Assembly: GCF_017573505.1 (NCBI RefSeq)
Contig: NZ_JAGEOJ010000010.1
Location: forward strand, 248,001 to 312,000
DNA length: 64,000 bases
Source of the DNA: Actinomadura barringtoniae
Lineage (GTDB): Bacteria; Actinomycetota; Actinomycetes; Streptosporangiales; Streptosporangiaceae
Direction: 5' to 3'
Shown: in pieces, positions 43,439 through 51,456 of the stretch
Position numbering within the stretch: position 1 is the stretch's first letter
Layout of the letters: each line of letters begins with the position of its first letter
Notes under the pieces: model-generated
Databases searched by the model: none
What the model saw: only the letters and a program-made list of their open reading frames with translations
Told to the model about the DNA's origin: nothing
Translations under genes and position numbers: made by a program

Positions 43439-44779
43439 TTGATCACCTTTGAGGGCGTGACCAAGCGCTACCCAGACGGCACCGTCGCCCTCGACGACGT
43501 GAGCCTGGAGGCCCCGACGGGCCAGATCACGGTCTTCGTCGGCACGTCCGGCGGCGGCAAGACCACGGCCCTGCGGACGATCAACCGGATGGTGGAGCCG
43601 ACCGGCGGCCGGGTCCTGATCGACGGCGAGGACGTGCGCGACAGGCAGCCCGCCCAGCTGCGCCGGGGGATCGGCTACGTCATCCAGCACGCCGGCCTCT
43701 TCCCGCACCGGACCATCGAGGACAACATCGCGACGGTCCCGTACCTGCTGCGGCAGAGCAAGAAGGAGGCCCGCGCCAGGGCCCACGAGCTGATGGAGCG
43801 GGTCGGCCTGGACGCCGGGATGGCCAAGCGCTACCCGTTCCAGCTGTCGGGCGGCCAGCAGCAGCGCGTCGGCGTCGCCCGCGCGCTGGCCGCCGACCCG
43901 CCGATCATGCTGATGGACGAGCCGTTCAGCGCCGTCGACCCGGTCGTGCGGGCCGAGCTGCAGGCCGAGTTCCTGCGGCTGCAGGCCGAGCTGCACAAGA
44001 CGATCGTGTTCGTCACCCACGACATCGACGAGGCCATCAAGCTCGGCGACAACATCGCGGTCTTCCAGACCGGCGGCAAGCTGGTCCAGTTCGACAGCCC
44101 CGAGAACCTGCTGGCCCACCCGTCGAGCGAGTTCGTCGCCGACTTCATCGGCCAGAACCGCGGCATCCGCAGCCTCTCGTTCGCCCCCACCTCCGAGCTC
44201 ACGCTGCGCGACGACCTGATCCGCCCGGTCGGCGGCGAGCTCGGCGACACGACCGGCCTGGACTGGGTCCTGGTGGTCGACGAGGCCCGGCACCCGCTCG
44301 GCTGGGTGCGTCCCGGCGACGTGAGCGGCCCGCTGAGCGACGCCGAGCTGACCGCGGTCGGACCCACGTTCGAGGTGGGCACGGCCTCGGTGCGCGACGC
44401 CCTCGACACCGCCGTCCTGTCCCGGGCGGGTCTGGCGGTAGGCGTCGACGAGTCCGGCGCGGTCGTCGGTGTCGCCGAGGGCACCGATCTGCTCTCCGTT
44501 CAGACGCACGGCCATGACCACCACGGCCACAAGAGCGCCGCCGCCAAGGCCGCCGACGCCGAGGCCGACGCGCTCGACTCGGACGCCCGACCCGAGCCCG
44601 CGGACGAACCCGCGCCGGACGAACCCGCGCCGGACGAACCCGCGCCGGACGAACCCGCGCCGGCCGAACCCGCGCCGGACGAACCCGCGCCGGACGAACC
44701 CGCGCCGGACGAACCCGCGCCGGCCGAACCCGCGCCGGACGAACCCGCGCCGGCCGACTCCGGGGGCAAGGACGCCTGA
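43439..44779 (+). CDS. OpuB/ProU-type betaine ABC transporter, ATP-binding subunit with repeat tail
   Basis: 446 residues. Start TTG 43439 (MITFEGVTKRYPDG), ten bases after AAGGA; GTG 43430 is an alternative. Walker A GTSGGGKTTALRTINRM, signature LSGGQQQRVGVARAL, Walker B IMLMDEP and switch VFVTHDIDEA are intact. Two CBS-like segments follow (about 250-355). The last 55 residues are ten copies of a five-residue unit (DEPAP or AEPAP), from a 15-base tandem repeat. Such ATPases energise uptake of glycine betaine, choline or similar trimethylammonium solutes. The stop overlaps the permease start by one base. Confidence 0.9.
   Translation: MITFEGVTKRYPDGTVALDDVSLEAPTGQITVFVGTSGGGKTTALRTINRMVEPTGGRVLIDGEDVRDRQPAQLRRGIGYVIQHAGLFPHRTIEDNIATVPYLLRQSKKEARARAHELMERVGLDAGMAKRYPFQLSGGQQQRVGVARALAADPPIMLMDEPFSAVDPVVRAELQAEFLRLQAELHKTIVFVTHDIDEAIKLGDNIAVFQTGGKLVQFDSPENLLAHPSSEFVADFIGQNRGIRSLSFAPTSELTLRDDLIRPVGGELGDTTGLDWVLVVDEARHPLGWVRPGDVSGPLSDAELTAVGPTFEVGTASVRDALDTAVLSRAGLAVGVDESGAVVGVAEGTDLLSVQTHGHDHHGHKSAAAKAADAEADALDSDARPEPADEPAPDEPAPDEPAPDEPAPAEPAPDEPAPDEPAPDEPAPAEPAPDEPAPADSGGKDA
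44603..44752 (+). repeat. 15-bp tandem repeat, 10 copies, inside the ABC ATPase gene
   Basis: The unit GACGAACCCGCGCCG is repeated ten times without interruption, in frame, encoding DEPAP. Units 5 and 9 have GCC for GAC (AEPAP), so units 2-5 and 6-9 form a 60-base higher-order repeat. Confidence 0.95.
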
Positions 44780-45432
44780 TGGACATCGACTGGGGCTGGA
44801 TCGGTGAGCACACCTCCCAGCTCACCGACCGCGCGGAGCTCCACCTGAGGCTGGCGCTGCTGCCGGTGCTGTTCGGGTTGCTGATCTCGCTGCCGCTCGG
44901 CGTGCTGTGCCGCCGCTGGGGCTGGCTCTACCCGCCGTCGCTGACGATCGCGAACATCCTCTACGCGATTCCGTCGCTGGCGCTGTTCATGATCTTCATC
45001 CAGTACACCGGGCTGGCGCCGTCCACGGTCATGATTCCGCTAACGCTCTACAGTCTGGCGGTGCTGCTGCCGAACGTCGTCGACGGTCTCGGCTCGGTGG
45101 CCGAGCCGGTCCGGCAGGCCGCCACCGCGATGGGCTTCGGCACGCTGCGCCGGCTGATCCAGGTGGAGTTGCCGATCGCGGTCCCGGTGGTCATCGCCGG
45201 CGTCCGGGTCGCCGCGGTCTCCTCCATCAGCCTGGTCGCGATCGGCCAGCTGATCGGTCAGGGCGGCCTCGGCTACGACATCCTGCGCGGCTACCAGCTG
45301 GACTTCCCGACCCAGATCCTCGCCGGAACGGTTCTGATCGTCATCCTGGCGCTCGTCACCGACGCGATCCTGGTGCTTCTGCAGTGGCTGCTCACCCCGT
45401 GGGCACGGGCGCGACGGGGGAGGGCCTCGTGA
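44779..45432 (+). CDS. OpuB/ProU-type betaine ABC transporter permease 1
   Basis: 217 residues with five or six membrane helices. Contains the ABC permease EAA-like loop VRQAATAMGFGTLRRLIQVE and LPIAVPVVIAGVRVAA. LIGQGGLGYDILRGY is typical of OpuBB/OpuBD proteins. It forms a heterodimeric pore with the next gene product. It starts at the ATG overlapping the ATPase stop and ends in a GTGA overlap with permease 2. Confidence 0.92.
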   Translation: MDIDWGWIGEHTSQLTDRAELHLRLALLPVLFGLLISLPLGVLCRRWGWLYPPSLTIANILYAIPSLALFMIFIQYTGLAPSTVMIPLTLYSLAVLLPNVVDGLGSVAEPVRQAATAMGFGTLRRLIQVELPIAVPVVIAGVRVAAVSSISLVAIGQLIGQGGLGYDILRGYQLDFPTQILAGTVLIVILALVTDAILVLLQWLLTPWARARRGRAS

Positions 45433-46118
45433 ACGGTCTCTGGAACCAGATCAACCTCGCCACGGAATGGTTGACCGCCTCCTCGCAGTGGCACGGCGAG
45501 GAAGGCATCCCGCACCGGCTCGTCCAGCACCTTTACTACGCGGGCTCGGCGATGCTGCTGGCCACGGTCATCGGACTGGCGCTCGGTCTGCTTGTGGGGC
45601 ACACCGGCCGCGGCGGGTTCCTGGCGGCCAGCCTGGCCAACCTCGGCCGGGCCATTCCGACGATCGGCCTGTTGCTCCTGGTGATCACCGTCGTCGGCGT
45701 CAACCCCTTGCCGGTGATCGTGGCGCTGACGGCGCTCGCCGTCCCGCCGATCCTGGTCAACACCAACGAGGGTGTGCGCAGTGTCGATCCCGACGCGAAG
45801 GACGCCGCGCAGGGCATGGGCATGACCGGCTGGGGCGTGCTGTGGAAGGTGGAGGTGCCGATGGCGCTGCCGCTGATCCTCCTCGGCCTCCGTACGGCCG
45901 CCATCCAGGTCGTCGCCACCGCCACGATCGCCGCGTACGGCGGCCTGGGCGGCCTCGGCCGCTACATCGTGGACGGCCTGTCGCGCAACGACTACCAGCT
46001 GGTGGTCGGGGGCAGCATCCTCGTCGTCCTGCTGGCGTTCGTCGTCCAGCTCGTCTTCACGGTGCTGCGGCGCCTGGTCGTCTCGCGCGGCCTGCTCGGC
46101 GCCGCCAAGTCCTCCTGA
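45429..46118 (+). CDS. OpuB/ProU-type betaine ABC transporter permease 2
   Basis: 229 residues from GTG 45429. Membrane helices start at about residue 38 (AMLLATVIGLALGLLVGHTG). The EAA-like loop is DPDAKDAAQGMGMTGWGVLW, followed by VEVPMALPLILLGLRTA, and GGLGGLGRYIVDGLSRNDYQ is family-typical. Partner of permease 1 and the ATPase; the substrate-binding lipoprotein follows 62 bases later. Confidence 0.92.
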   Translation: MNGLWNQINLATEWLTASSQWHGEEGIPHRLVQHLYYAGSAMLLATVIGLALGLLVGHTGRGGFLAASLANLGRAIPTIGLLLLVITVVGVNPLPVIVALTALAVPPILVNTNEGVRSVDPDAKDAAQGMGMTGWGVLWKVEVPMALPLILLGLRTAAIQVVATATIAAYGGLGGLGRYIVDGLSRNDYQLVVGGSILVVLLAFVVQLVFTVLRRLVVSRGLLGAAKSS

Positions 46119-46180
46119 CCTGCACGTACGCTGACCTTCCACACACGCTGACCCCGTACCGAAGAAGAAAGAAGATCAAC

Positions 46181-47110
46181 ATGAAGCGCATCCTGAGCGG
46201 CGCGGTCGTCGGCCTGGTGGCCTCGCTTGCCCTGACCGCCTGCGGCGACAGCAAGAGCGGCGACAACGGCAACCCGCTGTCCGGCGGCGGTGGCGGCAAG
46301 GGCAACATCACCGTGGGCGGGGCCAACTTCCCCGAGAGCGGCCTCATCGGCGAGATCTACGCCCAGGCGCTCGAGGCCAAGGGCCTCAAGGTCACCCGCA
46401 AGTTCAACATCGGCGCCCGCGAGGTCTACTACGACCAGGTCGTCAAGGGCGGCCTCAGCGTCATGCCCGAGTACAACGGCGCCCTGCTCACCACTTCGGT
46501 CGACAAGGCCAGCACCGCGGTCACCACCGAGGAGATCAATGCGGCCCTGAAGTCCAAGCTGCCGTCCTCGGTGACGATCCTGGACTCGGCCAAGGCGGAG
46601 GACAAGGACTCGGTCACGGTCAACCTCGAGACCGCCACCAAGTTCAAGCTGAAGAGCATCGCCGACCTGAAGCCGGTCGCCGGCCAGCTCACCATCGGCG
46701 GGCCGTCGGAGTTCAAGACCCGCCAGCAGGGCCTGGTCGGGCTGAAGAGCAAGTACGGCGTGGAGTTCAAGAAGTTCCAGCCGTTCGACGCCGGCGCCCA
46801 GTCGGCCCTGGTGAAGCTGCTGGTCAAGAACGACATCCAGGCCGCCGACCTCTTCACCACCGACCCGACGATCACCGAGAAGAAGCTGGTGGTCCTGGAG
46901 GACCCGCAGCACGTCTTCTCGGCCCAGAACGTCACCCCGCTGATCAACAAGGCCGCGGTGAACGCCGACGCCCAGACCGCCCTGAACGGGGTCTCGGCCA
47001 AGCTCACCACCCAGGACCTGCTGGACATGATGAAGAAGCTCTCGGTCGACAAGGAAGACCAGGAGAAGATCGCCAAGGACTGGCTCAAGACCGCCGGCCT
47101 CGCCTCCTAG
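46181..47110 (+). CDS. OpuBC/ProX-type substrate-binding lipoprotein
   Basis: 309 residues from ATG 46181. Lipobox ASLALTACGD anchors the mature protein at Cys. The binding domain has NITVGGANFPESGLIGEIYA, YDQVVKGGLSVMPEYNGALL, the family LTIGGPSEF segment, and DLFTTDPTITEKKLVVLEDP. This family binds quaternary ammonium compounds (glycine betaine, choline, carnitine, and in EgtU ergothioneine). It delivers substrate to the permease pair encoded upstream. The ligand cannot be read from the sequence alone. Two palindromic repeats follow. Confidence 0.9.
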   Translation: MKRILSGAVVGLVASLALTACGDSKSGDNGNPLSGGGGGKGNITVGGANFPESGLIGEIYAQALEAKGLKVTRKFNIGAREVYYDQVVKGGLSVMPEYNGALLTTSVDKASTAVTTEEINAALKSKLPSSVTILDSAKAEDKDSVTVNLETATKFKLKSIADLKPVAGQLTIGGPSEFKTRQQGLVGLKSKYGVEFKKFQPFDAGAQSALVKLLVKNDIQAADLFTTDPTITEKKLVVLEDPQHVFSAQNVTPLINKAAVNADAQTALNGVSAKLTTQDLLDMMKKLSVDKEDQEKIAKDWLKTAGLAS

Positions 47111-47131
47111 TTCCTCCACAGGCCACCCAAT

Positions 47132-47196
47132 ACGCCGATCTTGCTCTCAGCGCCCCCACCCACGCCCGTCCGGGGCCCTGAGAGCAAGATCGGCGT
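47132..47196. repeat. Intergenic palindrome, copy 2 of 3
   Basis: ACGCCGATCTTGCTCTCAG (47132-47150) and CTGAGAGCAAGATCGGCGT (47178-47196) are perfect 19-bp arms around a 27-base loop. Located 21 bases after the transporter stop codon. Confidence 0.9.
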
Positions 47197-47216
47197 TGCC
47201 GTAGGCCCTCCAAACG

Positions 47217-47279
47217 CGCCGATCTTGCTCTCAGCGCCCTTCGCGGCAGCCTGCGAGGGCGCTCAGAGCAAGATCGGCG
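47217..47279. repeat. Intergenic palindrome, copy 3 of 3
   Basis: CGCCGATCTTGCTCTCAGCGCCC (47217-47239) pairs with the arm ending at 47279 with one mismatch in 23. The right arm contains the stop codon of the IclR gene (47263-47265), so the repeat has invaded or supplied the end of that gene. Confidence 0.9.
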
Positions 47280-48072
47280 TATTAGTGGGGCGGCCGCCGA
47301 GGCGGGTTGTGAGGTCGGCGGCGGTGGCGCGGACTCGGTCGGCGAGGTGCGGCCAGGTGTCCTCGGGGCGCTTGTCGCGGCGGAACGTGACGGTGACGGC
47401 GGCCGTGGGGTAGCCGGCGTGGTCGAACGAGCAGGCCGCGATGCTGGCGAAGCCCTCGGTGATGTGGCCGTCCTCGATCGACCAGCCGCGCCGGGTGTCC
47501 TCGGCGAGGACACGGCGCAGCTCCCTGAGTGAGGCCGGGCCCTGGCCCGTACGGTCCACGAACGGGCCGGAGAAGATCGCCCGTACCTGCGCGGCGGGCA
47601 GGGCCGCCAGCATCGACCGTCCGCTGGCGGTGAGCTGGGCGGGCATCCGTACGCCGATGTCCGTGACCAGGGTGGCGTGGCGGCGCGGCTGCTCTTTCAG
47701 CAGGTAGAGCGTCTCGGCGCCGTGCAGCACGCCCAGCTGGGCGATCTCGCCCACCCGGTCCACCAGGCGCCGGAGGAGGGGCCGGGCGAGGCGTTCCAGC
47801 GGCCCGTGCCGGAGGTAGGCCGAGCCGATCTCGAACGCGGCGACGCCCAGCCCCCAGCGGCGTTCCTCCGGCAGGTAGACGACGAAGCCCTCCTCGGCCA
47901 TCTCGGTGAGCAGGTGGTACGTGCTGGACCTCGGCAGCCCCAGCTCCCGGGCGATCGCCGACGCGGGCAGCGGTCCGGCGGACGCGGCCATGAGCCGCAG
48001 CACGGCGAGCGTGCGGCGCGCGGCGGGAACCTGCGCCCCTTTGCTCATCGCCCCTTTGCTCGTTGCCGGCAT
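47263..48072 (-). CDS. IclR family regulator of histidine utilisation
   Basis: 269 residues from ATG 48072 (ATG 48048 is an alternative). Winged HTH: RTLAVLRLMAASAGPLPASA followed by IARELGLPRSSTYHLL. The C-terminal IclR effector domain has YLRHGPLERLARPLLRRLVD, LTASGRSMLAALPAAQVRAI and GHITEGFASIAACSFD. It is divergent from hutH, and a perfect inverted repeat (TGTCTCG-TATC-CGAGACA) lies directly between them. The last residues (PTNTPILL) are encoded by the third palindromic repeat, so the native C-terminus may have been replaced. Confidence 0.9.
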   Translation of the reverse strand: MPATSKGAMSKGAQVPAARRTLAVLRLMAASAGPLPASAIARELGLPRSSTYHLLTEMAEEGFVVYLPEERRWGLGVAAFEIGSAYLRHGPLERLARPLLRRLVDRVGEIAQLGVLHGAETLYLLKEQPRRHATLVTDIGVRMPAQLTASGRSMLAALPAAQVRAIFSGPFVDRTGQGPASLRELRRVLAEDTRRGWSIEDGHITEGFASIAACSFDHAGYPTAAVTVTFRRDKRPEDTWPHLADRVRATAADLTTRLGGRPTNTPILL

Positions 48073-48080
48073 GGCCCCAT

Positions 48081-48098
48081 TGTCTCGTATCCGAGACA
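48081..48098. promoter_or_regulatory. Candidate IclR operator of the hut genes
   Basis: TGTCTCG-TATC-CGAGACA is a perfect 7+4+7 inverted repeat, 9 bases upstream of the IclR start and 55 bases upstream of hutH. Confidence 0.65.
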
Positions 48099-48152
48099 CA
48101 TAGGGCGAACGGGCCCTGGGGTGACGGAGATCGCCGGGTTCCAATGGTGGGT

Positions 48153-49709
48153 ATGAGTTTCGGCATGGGGGACAAGAACATCCAGGTCGGACCGGAACGC
48201 CTGGCCTTCGACGAGGTCGTGGCGGTCGCCCGGGACGGCGCACCGATCACGCTCACCGACGCGGCGCTGGACGGCATGGCCGCCACCCGCGCGCACATCG
48301 AGGAGCTGTCCGCCCGGCCGACGCCCGTCTACGGGGTGTCCACGGGCTTCGGCGCCCTCGCCACCCGCCACATCGCACCCGAGCTGCGCGCCAAGCTCCA
48401 GCTCAACATCGTCCGCTCGCACGCCGCCGGGTCCGGCGACGAGGTCGAGCGCGAGGTCGTCCGGGCCATGATGCTGCTGCGCCTGCGGACCCTCGCGTCC
48501 GGCCGTACGGGCGTGCAGCCGGTCACCGCGCAGACCCTCGCCGCCCTCCTGAACGCGGGTATCACGCCGATCGTGCACGAGCACGGCAGCCTGGGCTGTT
48601 CCGGCGACCTGGCCCCGCTGGCCCACGTCGCCCTCGCCCTGATCGGCGAGGGCTTCGTGCGCGACGCCCGCGGCGAGCTCATGCCCGCCGCCGAGGCGAT
48701 GGGGCAGGCCGGGATCACCCCGGTCACGCTCGGCGCCAAGGAGGGCCTGGCCCTGCTGAACGGCACCGACGGCATGCTCGGCATGCTCGTGCTGGCGATG
48801 CGGGACCTGCACCGGCTGCTGACGGCCGCCGACCTGGCCACCGCCATGACCGTCGAGGCGCTGCTCGGCACCGACCGCGTCTTCGCCGCCGACCTCCAGG
48901 ACCTGCGCCCGCACCCCGGCCAGGCCGCCTCCGCCGCCAATCTGCGCGCGCTGCTCGCCGACTCGGAGATCATGGAGTCGCACCGCGGCCCGGACTGCAC
49001 CCGCGTCCAGGACGCCTACTCGCTGCGCTGCGCGCCCCAGGTGAACGGCGCCGCCCGCGACACCCTCGCGCACGCCGAACTGGTCGCCTCCCGGGAGCTC
49101 GCCTCGGCCGTCGACAACCCGGTCGTGCTGCCCGACGGGCGCGTGGAGTCCAACGGCAACTTCCACGGCGCGCCCGTCGCGTACGTGCTGGACTTCCTGG
49201 CGATCCCCGCCGCCGACGTCGGCTCGATGTCCGAGCGCCGCACCGACCGGATGCTCGACAAGGCCCGCTCGTACGGCCTGCCGCCGTTCCTGGCCGACGA
49301 CCCCGGCGTCGACTCCGGCCACATGATCGCCCAGTACACGCAGGCCGCGATCGTCTCCGACCTGAAGCGCCTGGCCGTCCCCTCCAGCGCCGACTCGATC
49401 CCGAGCTCGGCGATGCAGGAGGACCACGTCTCGATGGGCTGGAACGCCGCCCGCAAGCTCCGCCGCAGCGTCGACGGCCTCGCCCAGGTCATCGCCATCG
49501 AGATCCTCACCGCCGCGCGCGCCCTGGACCTGCGCCGCCCGCTGCGCCCCGGCCCTGCCACCGGCGCCGTCGTCGCGGCCCTGCGCGAGCAGGTCCCCGG
49601 CCCCGGCCCCGACCGCTACCTGGCCCCTGAGATCGCCGCCGCCACCGCACTCGTCCGCGACGGCAGCCTCATCGCCGCCGCCGAGGCCGTCACCGGCCCG
49701 CTCACCTAG
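48153..49709 (+). CDS. hutH: Histidine ammonia-lyase HutH
   Basis: 518 residues from ATG 48153; ATG 48144 and 48165 are alternatives. First step of histidine degradation: histidine to urocanate and ammonia. The MIO motif is Cys149-Ser150-Gly151 in HGSLGCSGDLAPL, the form usual for actinobacterial HutH, and Tyr60 sits in VYGVSTGFGAL. Also NGNFHGAPVAYVLDF and SADSIPSSAMQEDHVSMGWN near the C-terminal active-site wall. It is the first gene of a hut operon with hutU 67 bases downstream, controlled by the IclR operator. Confidence 0.95.
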   Translation: MSFGMGDKNIQVGPERLAFDEVVAVARDGAPITLTDAALDGMAATRAHIEELSARPTPVYGVSTGFGALATRHIAPELRAKLQLNIVRSHAAGSGDEVEREVVRAMMLLRLRTLASGRTGVQPVTAQTLAALLNAGITPIVHEHGSLGCSGDLAPLAHVALALIGEGFVRDARGELMPAAEAMGQAGITPVTLGAKEGLALLNGTDGMLGMLVLAMRDLHRLLTAADLATAMTVEALLGTDRVFAADLQDLRPHPGQAASAANLRALLADSEIMESHRGPDCTRVQDAYSLRCAPQVNGAARDTLAHAELVASRELASAVDNPVVLPDGRVESNGNFHGAPVAYVLDFLAIPAADVGSMSERRTDRMLDKARSYGLPPFLADDPGVDSGHMIAQYTQAAIVSDLKRLAVPSSADSIPSSAMQEDHVSMGWNAARKLRRSVDGLAQVIAIEILTAARALDLRRPLRPGPATGAVVAALREQVPGPGPDRYLAPEIAAATALVRDGSLIAAAEAVTGPLT

Positions 49710-49776
49710 AACACCGCCGCCGCGACGCGGCCCCTGAGCACTCCTTCTTTTTCCGCCAACCATCTGGGAGCAGTCA

Positions 49777-51450
49777 ATGTCCGGTCCTCGCCCCGTTCGC
49801 GCGCCGCGCGGCACGTCGCTGACCGCCGCCAAGGGATGGCCGCAGGAGGCCGCCCTGCGCATGATCCAGAACAACCTCGACCCCGAGGTCGCCGAGCACC
49901 CCGACGAGCTGGTCGTCTACGGCGGATCGGGCAAGGCGGCCCGCAACTGGGACGCGTTCGACGGCATCATCCGCTCGCTCAGCGACCTCGAGGGCGACGA
50001 GACCCTGCTCGTCCAGTCGGGCAAGCCCGTCGGCATCTTCCGTACGCACGAATGGGCGCCGCGCGTGCTCATCGCCAACTCCAACCTGGTGCCGCAGTGG
50101 GCGACCTGGGAGGAGTTCCGCCGCCTGGAGTCGCTCGGCCTGACGATGTTCGGCCAGATGACCGCCGGGTCGTGGATCTACATCGGCACGCAGGGCATCC
50201 TGCAGGGCACCTACGAGACGTTCGCCGCCGTCGCCGAGAAGCACGCTTCTAAATGGCACAGCGGCGGCACGCTCGCCGGCACCATCACCCTGACCGCCGG
50301 CCTCGGCGGCATGGGCGGCGCCCAGCCGCTCGCCGTCACCATGAACGGCGGCGTCGCGATCTGCATCGAGTGCGACGAGTCCCGCATCGACCGCCGCGTC
50401 GCGCACCGCTACTGCGACGTGAAGGCGTCCTCGCTGGATGACGCGCTGCGGCAGGCCGAGGAGGCCAAGGCCGCCCGCCGCCCGCTGTCGATCGGCCTGC
50501 TCGGCAACGCCGCCGACATCGTTCCCGAACTGCTGCGCCGCGGTGCGCCCATCGACATCGTCACCGACCAGACCAGCGCGCACGACCCGCTCATGTACCT
50601 GCCGCGCGGCGTCGCGTTCGAGGACATGACCGCCGAACGCGACAAGGACCGCGAGGGCTTCATCACCAAGGCCCGCGAGTCCATGGCCGCGCACGTCGAG
50701 GCCATGGTCGGCTTCCAGGACGCGGGCGCCGAGGTCTTCGACTACGGCAACTCGATCCGCGGTGAGGCCCAGCTCGCGGGCTACACCCGCGCGTTCGACT
50801 TCCCCGGCTTCGTCCCGGCGTACATCCGCCCGCTCTTCTGCGAGGGCAAGGGCCCGTTCCGCTGGGCGGCCCTGTCCGGGGACCCCAAGGACATCGCCCG
50901 TACCGACCAGGCGATCCTCGACCTGTTCCCCGACAACGAGCCGCTTTCCCGCTGGATCAGGATGGCCCGCGAGAAGGTCCACTTCCAGGGCCTGCCGTCC
51001 CGCATCTGCTGGCTCGGCTACGGCGAGCGCGACAAGGCCGGCGAGCTCTTCAACGACCTGGTCGCCCGCGGCGAGATCAGCGCCCCGATCGTCCTCGGCC
51101 GCGACCACCTCGACTGCGGCTCGGTCGCGAGCCCGTACCGCGAGACCGAGGGCATGCTGGACGGCTCGGACGCCATCGCCGACTGGCCCCTGCTGAACGC
51201 CATGCTCAACACCGCCTCCGGCGCCACCTGGGTCTCCATCCACCACGGCGGCGGTGTGGGCATCGGCCGCTCCATCCACGCGGGCCAGGTCTGCGTGGCC
51301 GACGGAACGCCCCTGGCAGGCGAGAAGCTCCGCCGCGTCCTCACCAACGACCCCGGCACCGGCGTCATGCGCCACGTAGACGCCGGCTACGACCGAGCCA
51401 CCGAGGTGGCCACCGACCGAGGCGTCCGAATCCCCATGCAGGAGGCCTGA
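49777..51450 (+). CDS. hutU: Urocanate hydratase HutU
   Basis: 557 residues. Second step of histidine degradation: urocanate to imidazolonepropionate, with NAD+ as an electrophile. Signatures: QEAALRMIQNNLDPEVAEHP, the NAD-binding GLGGMGGAQPLAVTMNGGVA, RICWLGYGERDKAGELFNDL, and the C-terminal HHGGGVGIGRSIHAGQVCVA block. ATG start after GGGAGC. The M20 hydrolase gene follows after six bases. Confidence 0.96.
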   Translation: MSGPRPVRAPRGTSLTAAKGWPQEAALRMIQNNLDPEVAEHPDELVVYGGSGKAARNWDAFDGIIRSLSDLEGDETLLVQSGKPVGIFRTHEWAPRVLIANSNLVPQWATWEEFRRLESLGLTMFGQMTAGSWIYIGTQGILQGTYETFAAVAEKHASKWHSGGTLAGTITLTAGLGGMGGAQPLAVTMNGGVAICIECDESRIDRRVAHRYCDVKASSLDDALRQAEEAKAARRPLSIGLLGNAADIVPELLRRGAPIDIVTDQTSAHDPLMYLPRGVAFEDMTAERDKDREGFITKARESMAAHVEAMVGFQDAGAEVFDYGNSIRGEAQLAGYTRAFDFPGFVPAYIRPLFCEGKGPFRWAALSGDPKDIARTDQAILDLFPDNEPLSRWIRMAREKVHFQGLPSRICWLGYGERDKAGELFNDLVARGEISAPIVLGRDHLDCGSVASPYRETEGMLDGSDAIADWPLLNAMLNTASGATWVSIHHGGGVGIGRSIHAGQVCVADGTPLAGEKLRRVLTNDPGTGVMRHVDAGYDRATEVATDRGVRIPMQEA

Positions 51451-51456
51451 CCCGTC

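Noticed and set aside
44603..44752. Could the 15-bp repeats be a CRISPR array?
   Set aside because: There are no spacers; units are directly adjacent, in frame and encode a peptide repeat. No cas genes were seen.
48153..49709. HutH as a second abnormal lyase
   Set aside because: Its CSG triad is the normal form for actinobacterial HutH; only the 41729-43255 protein is abnormal.
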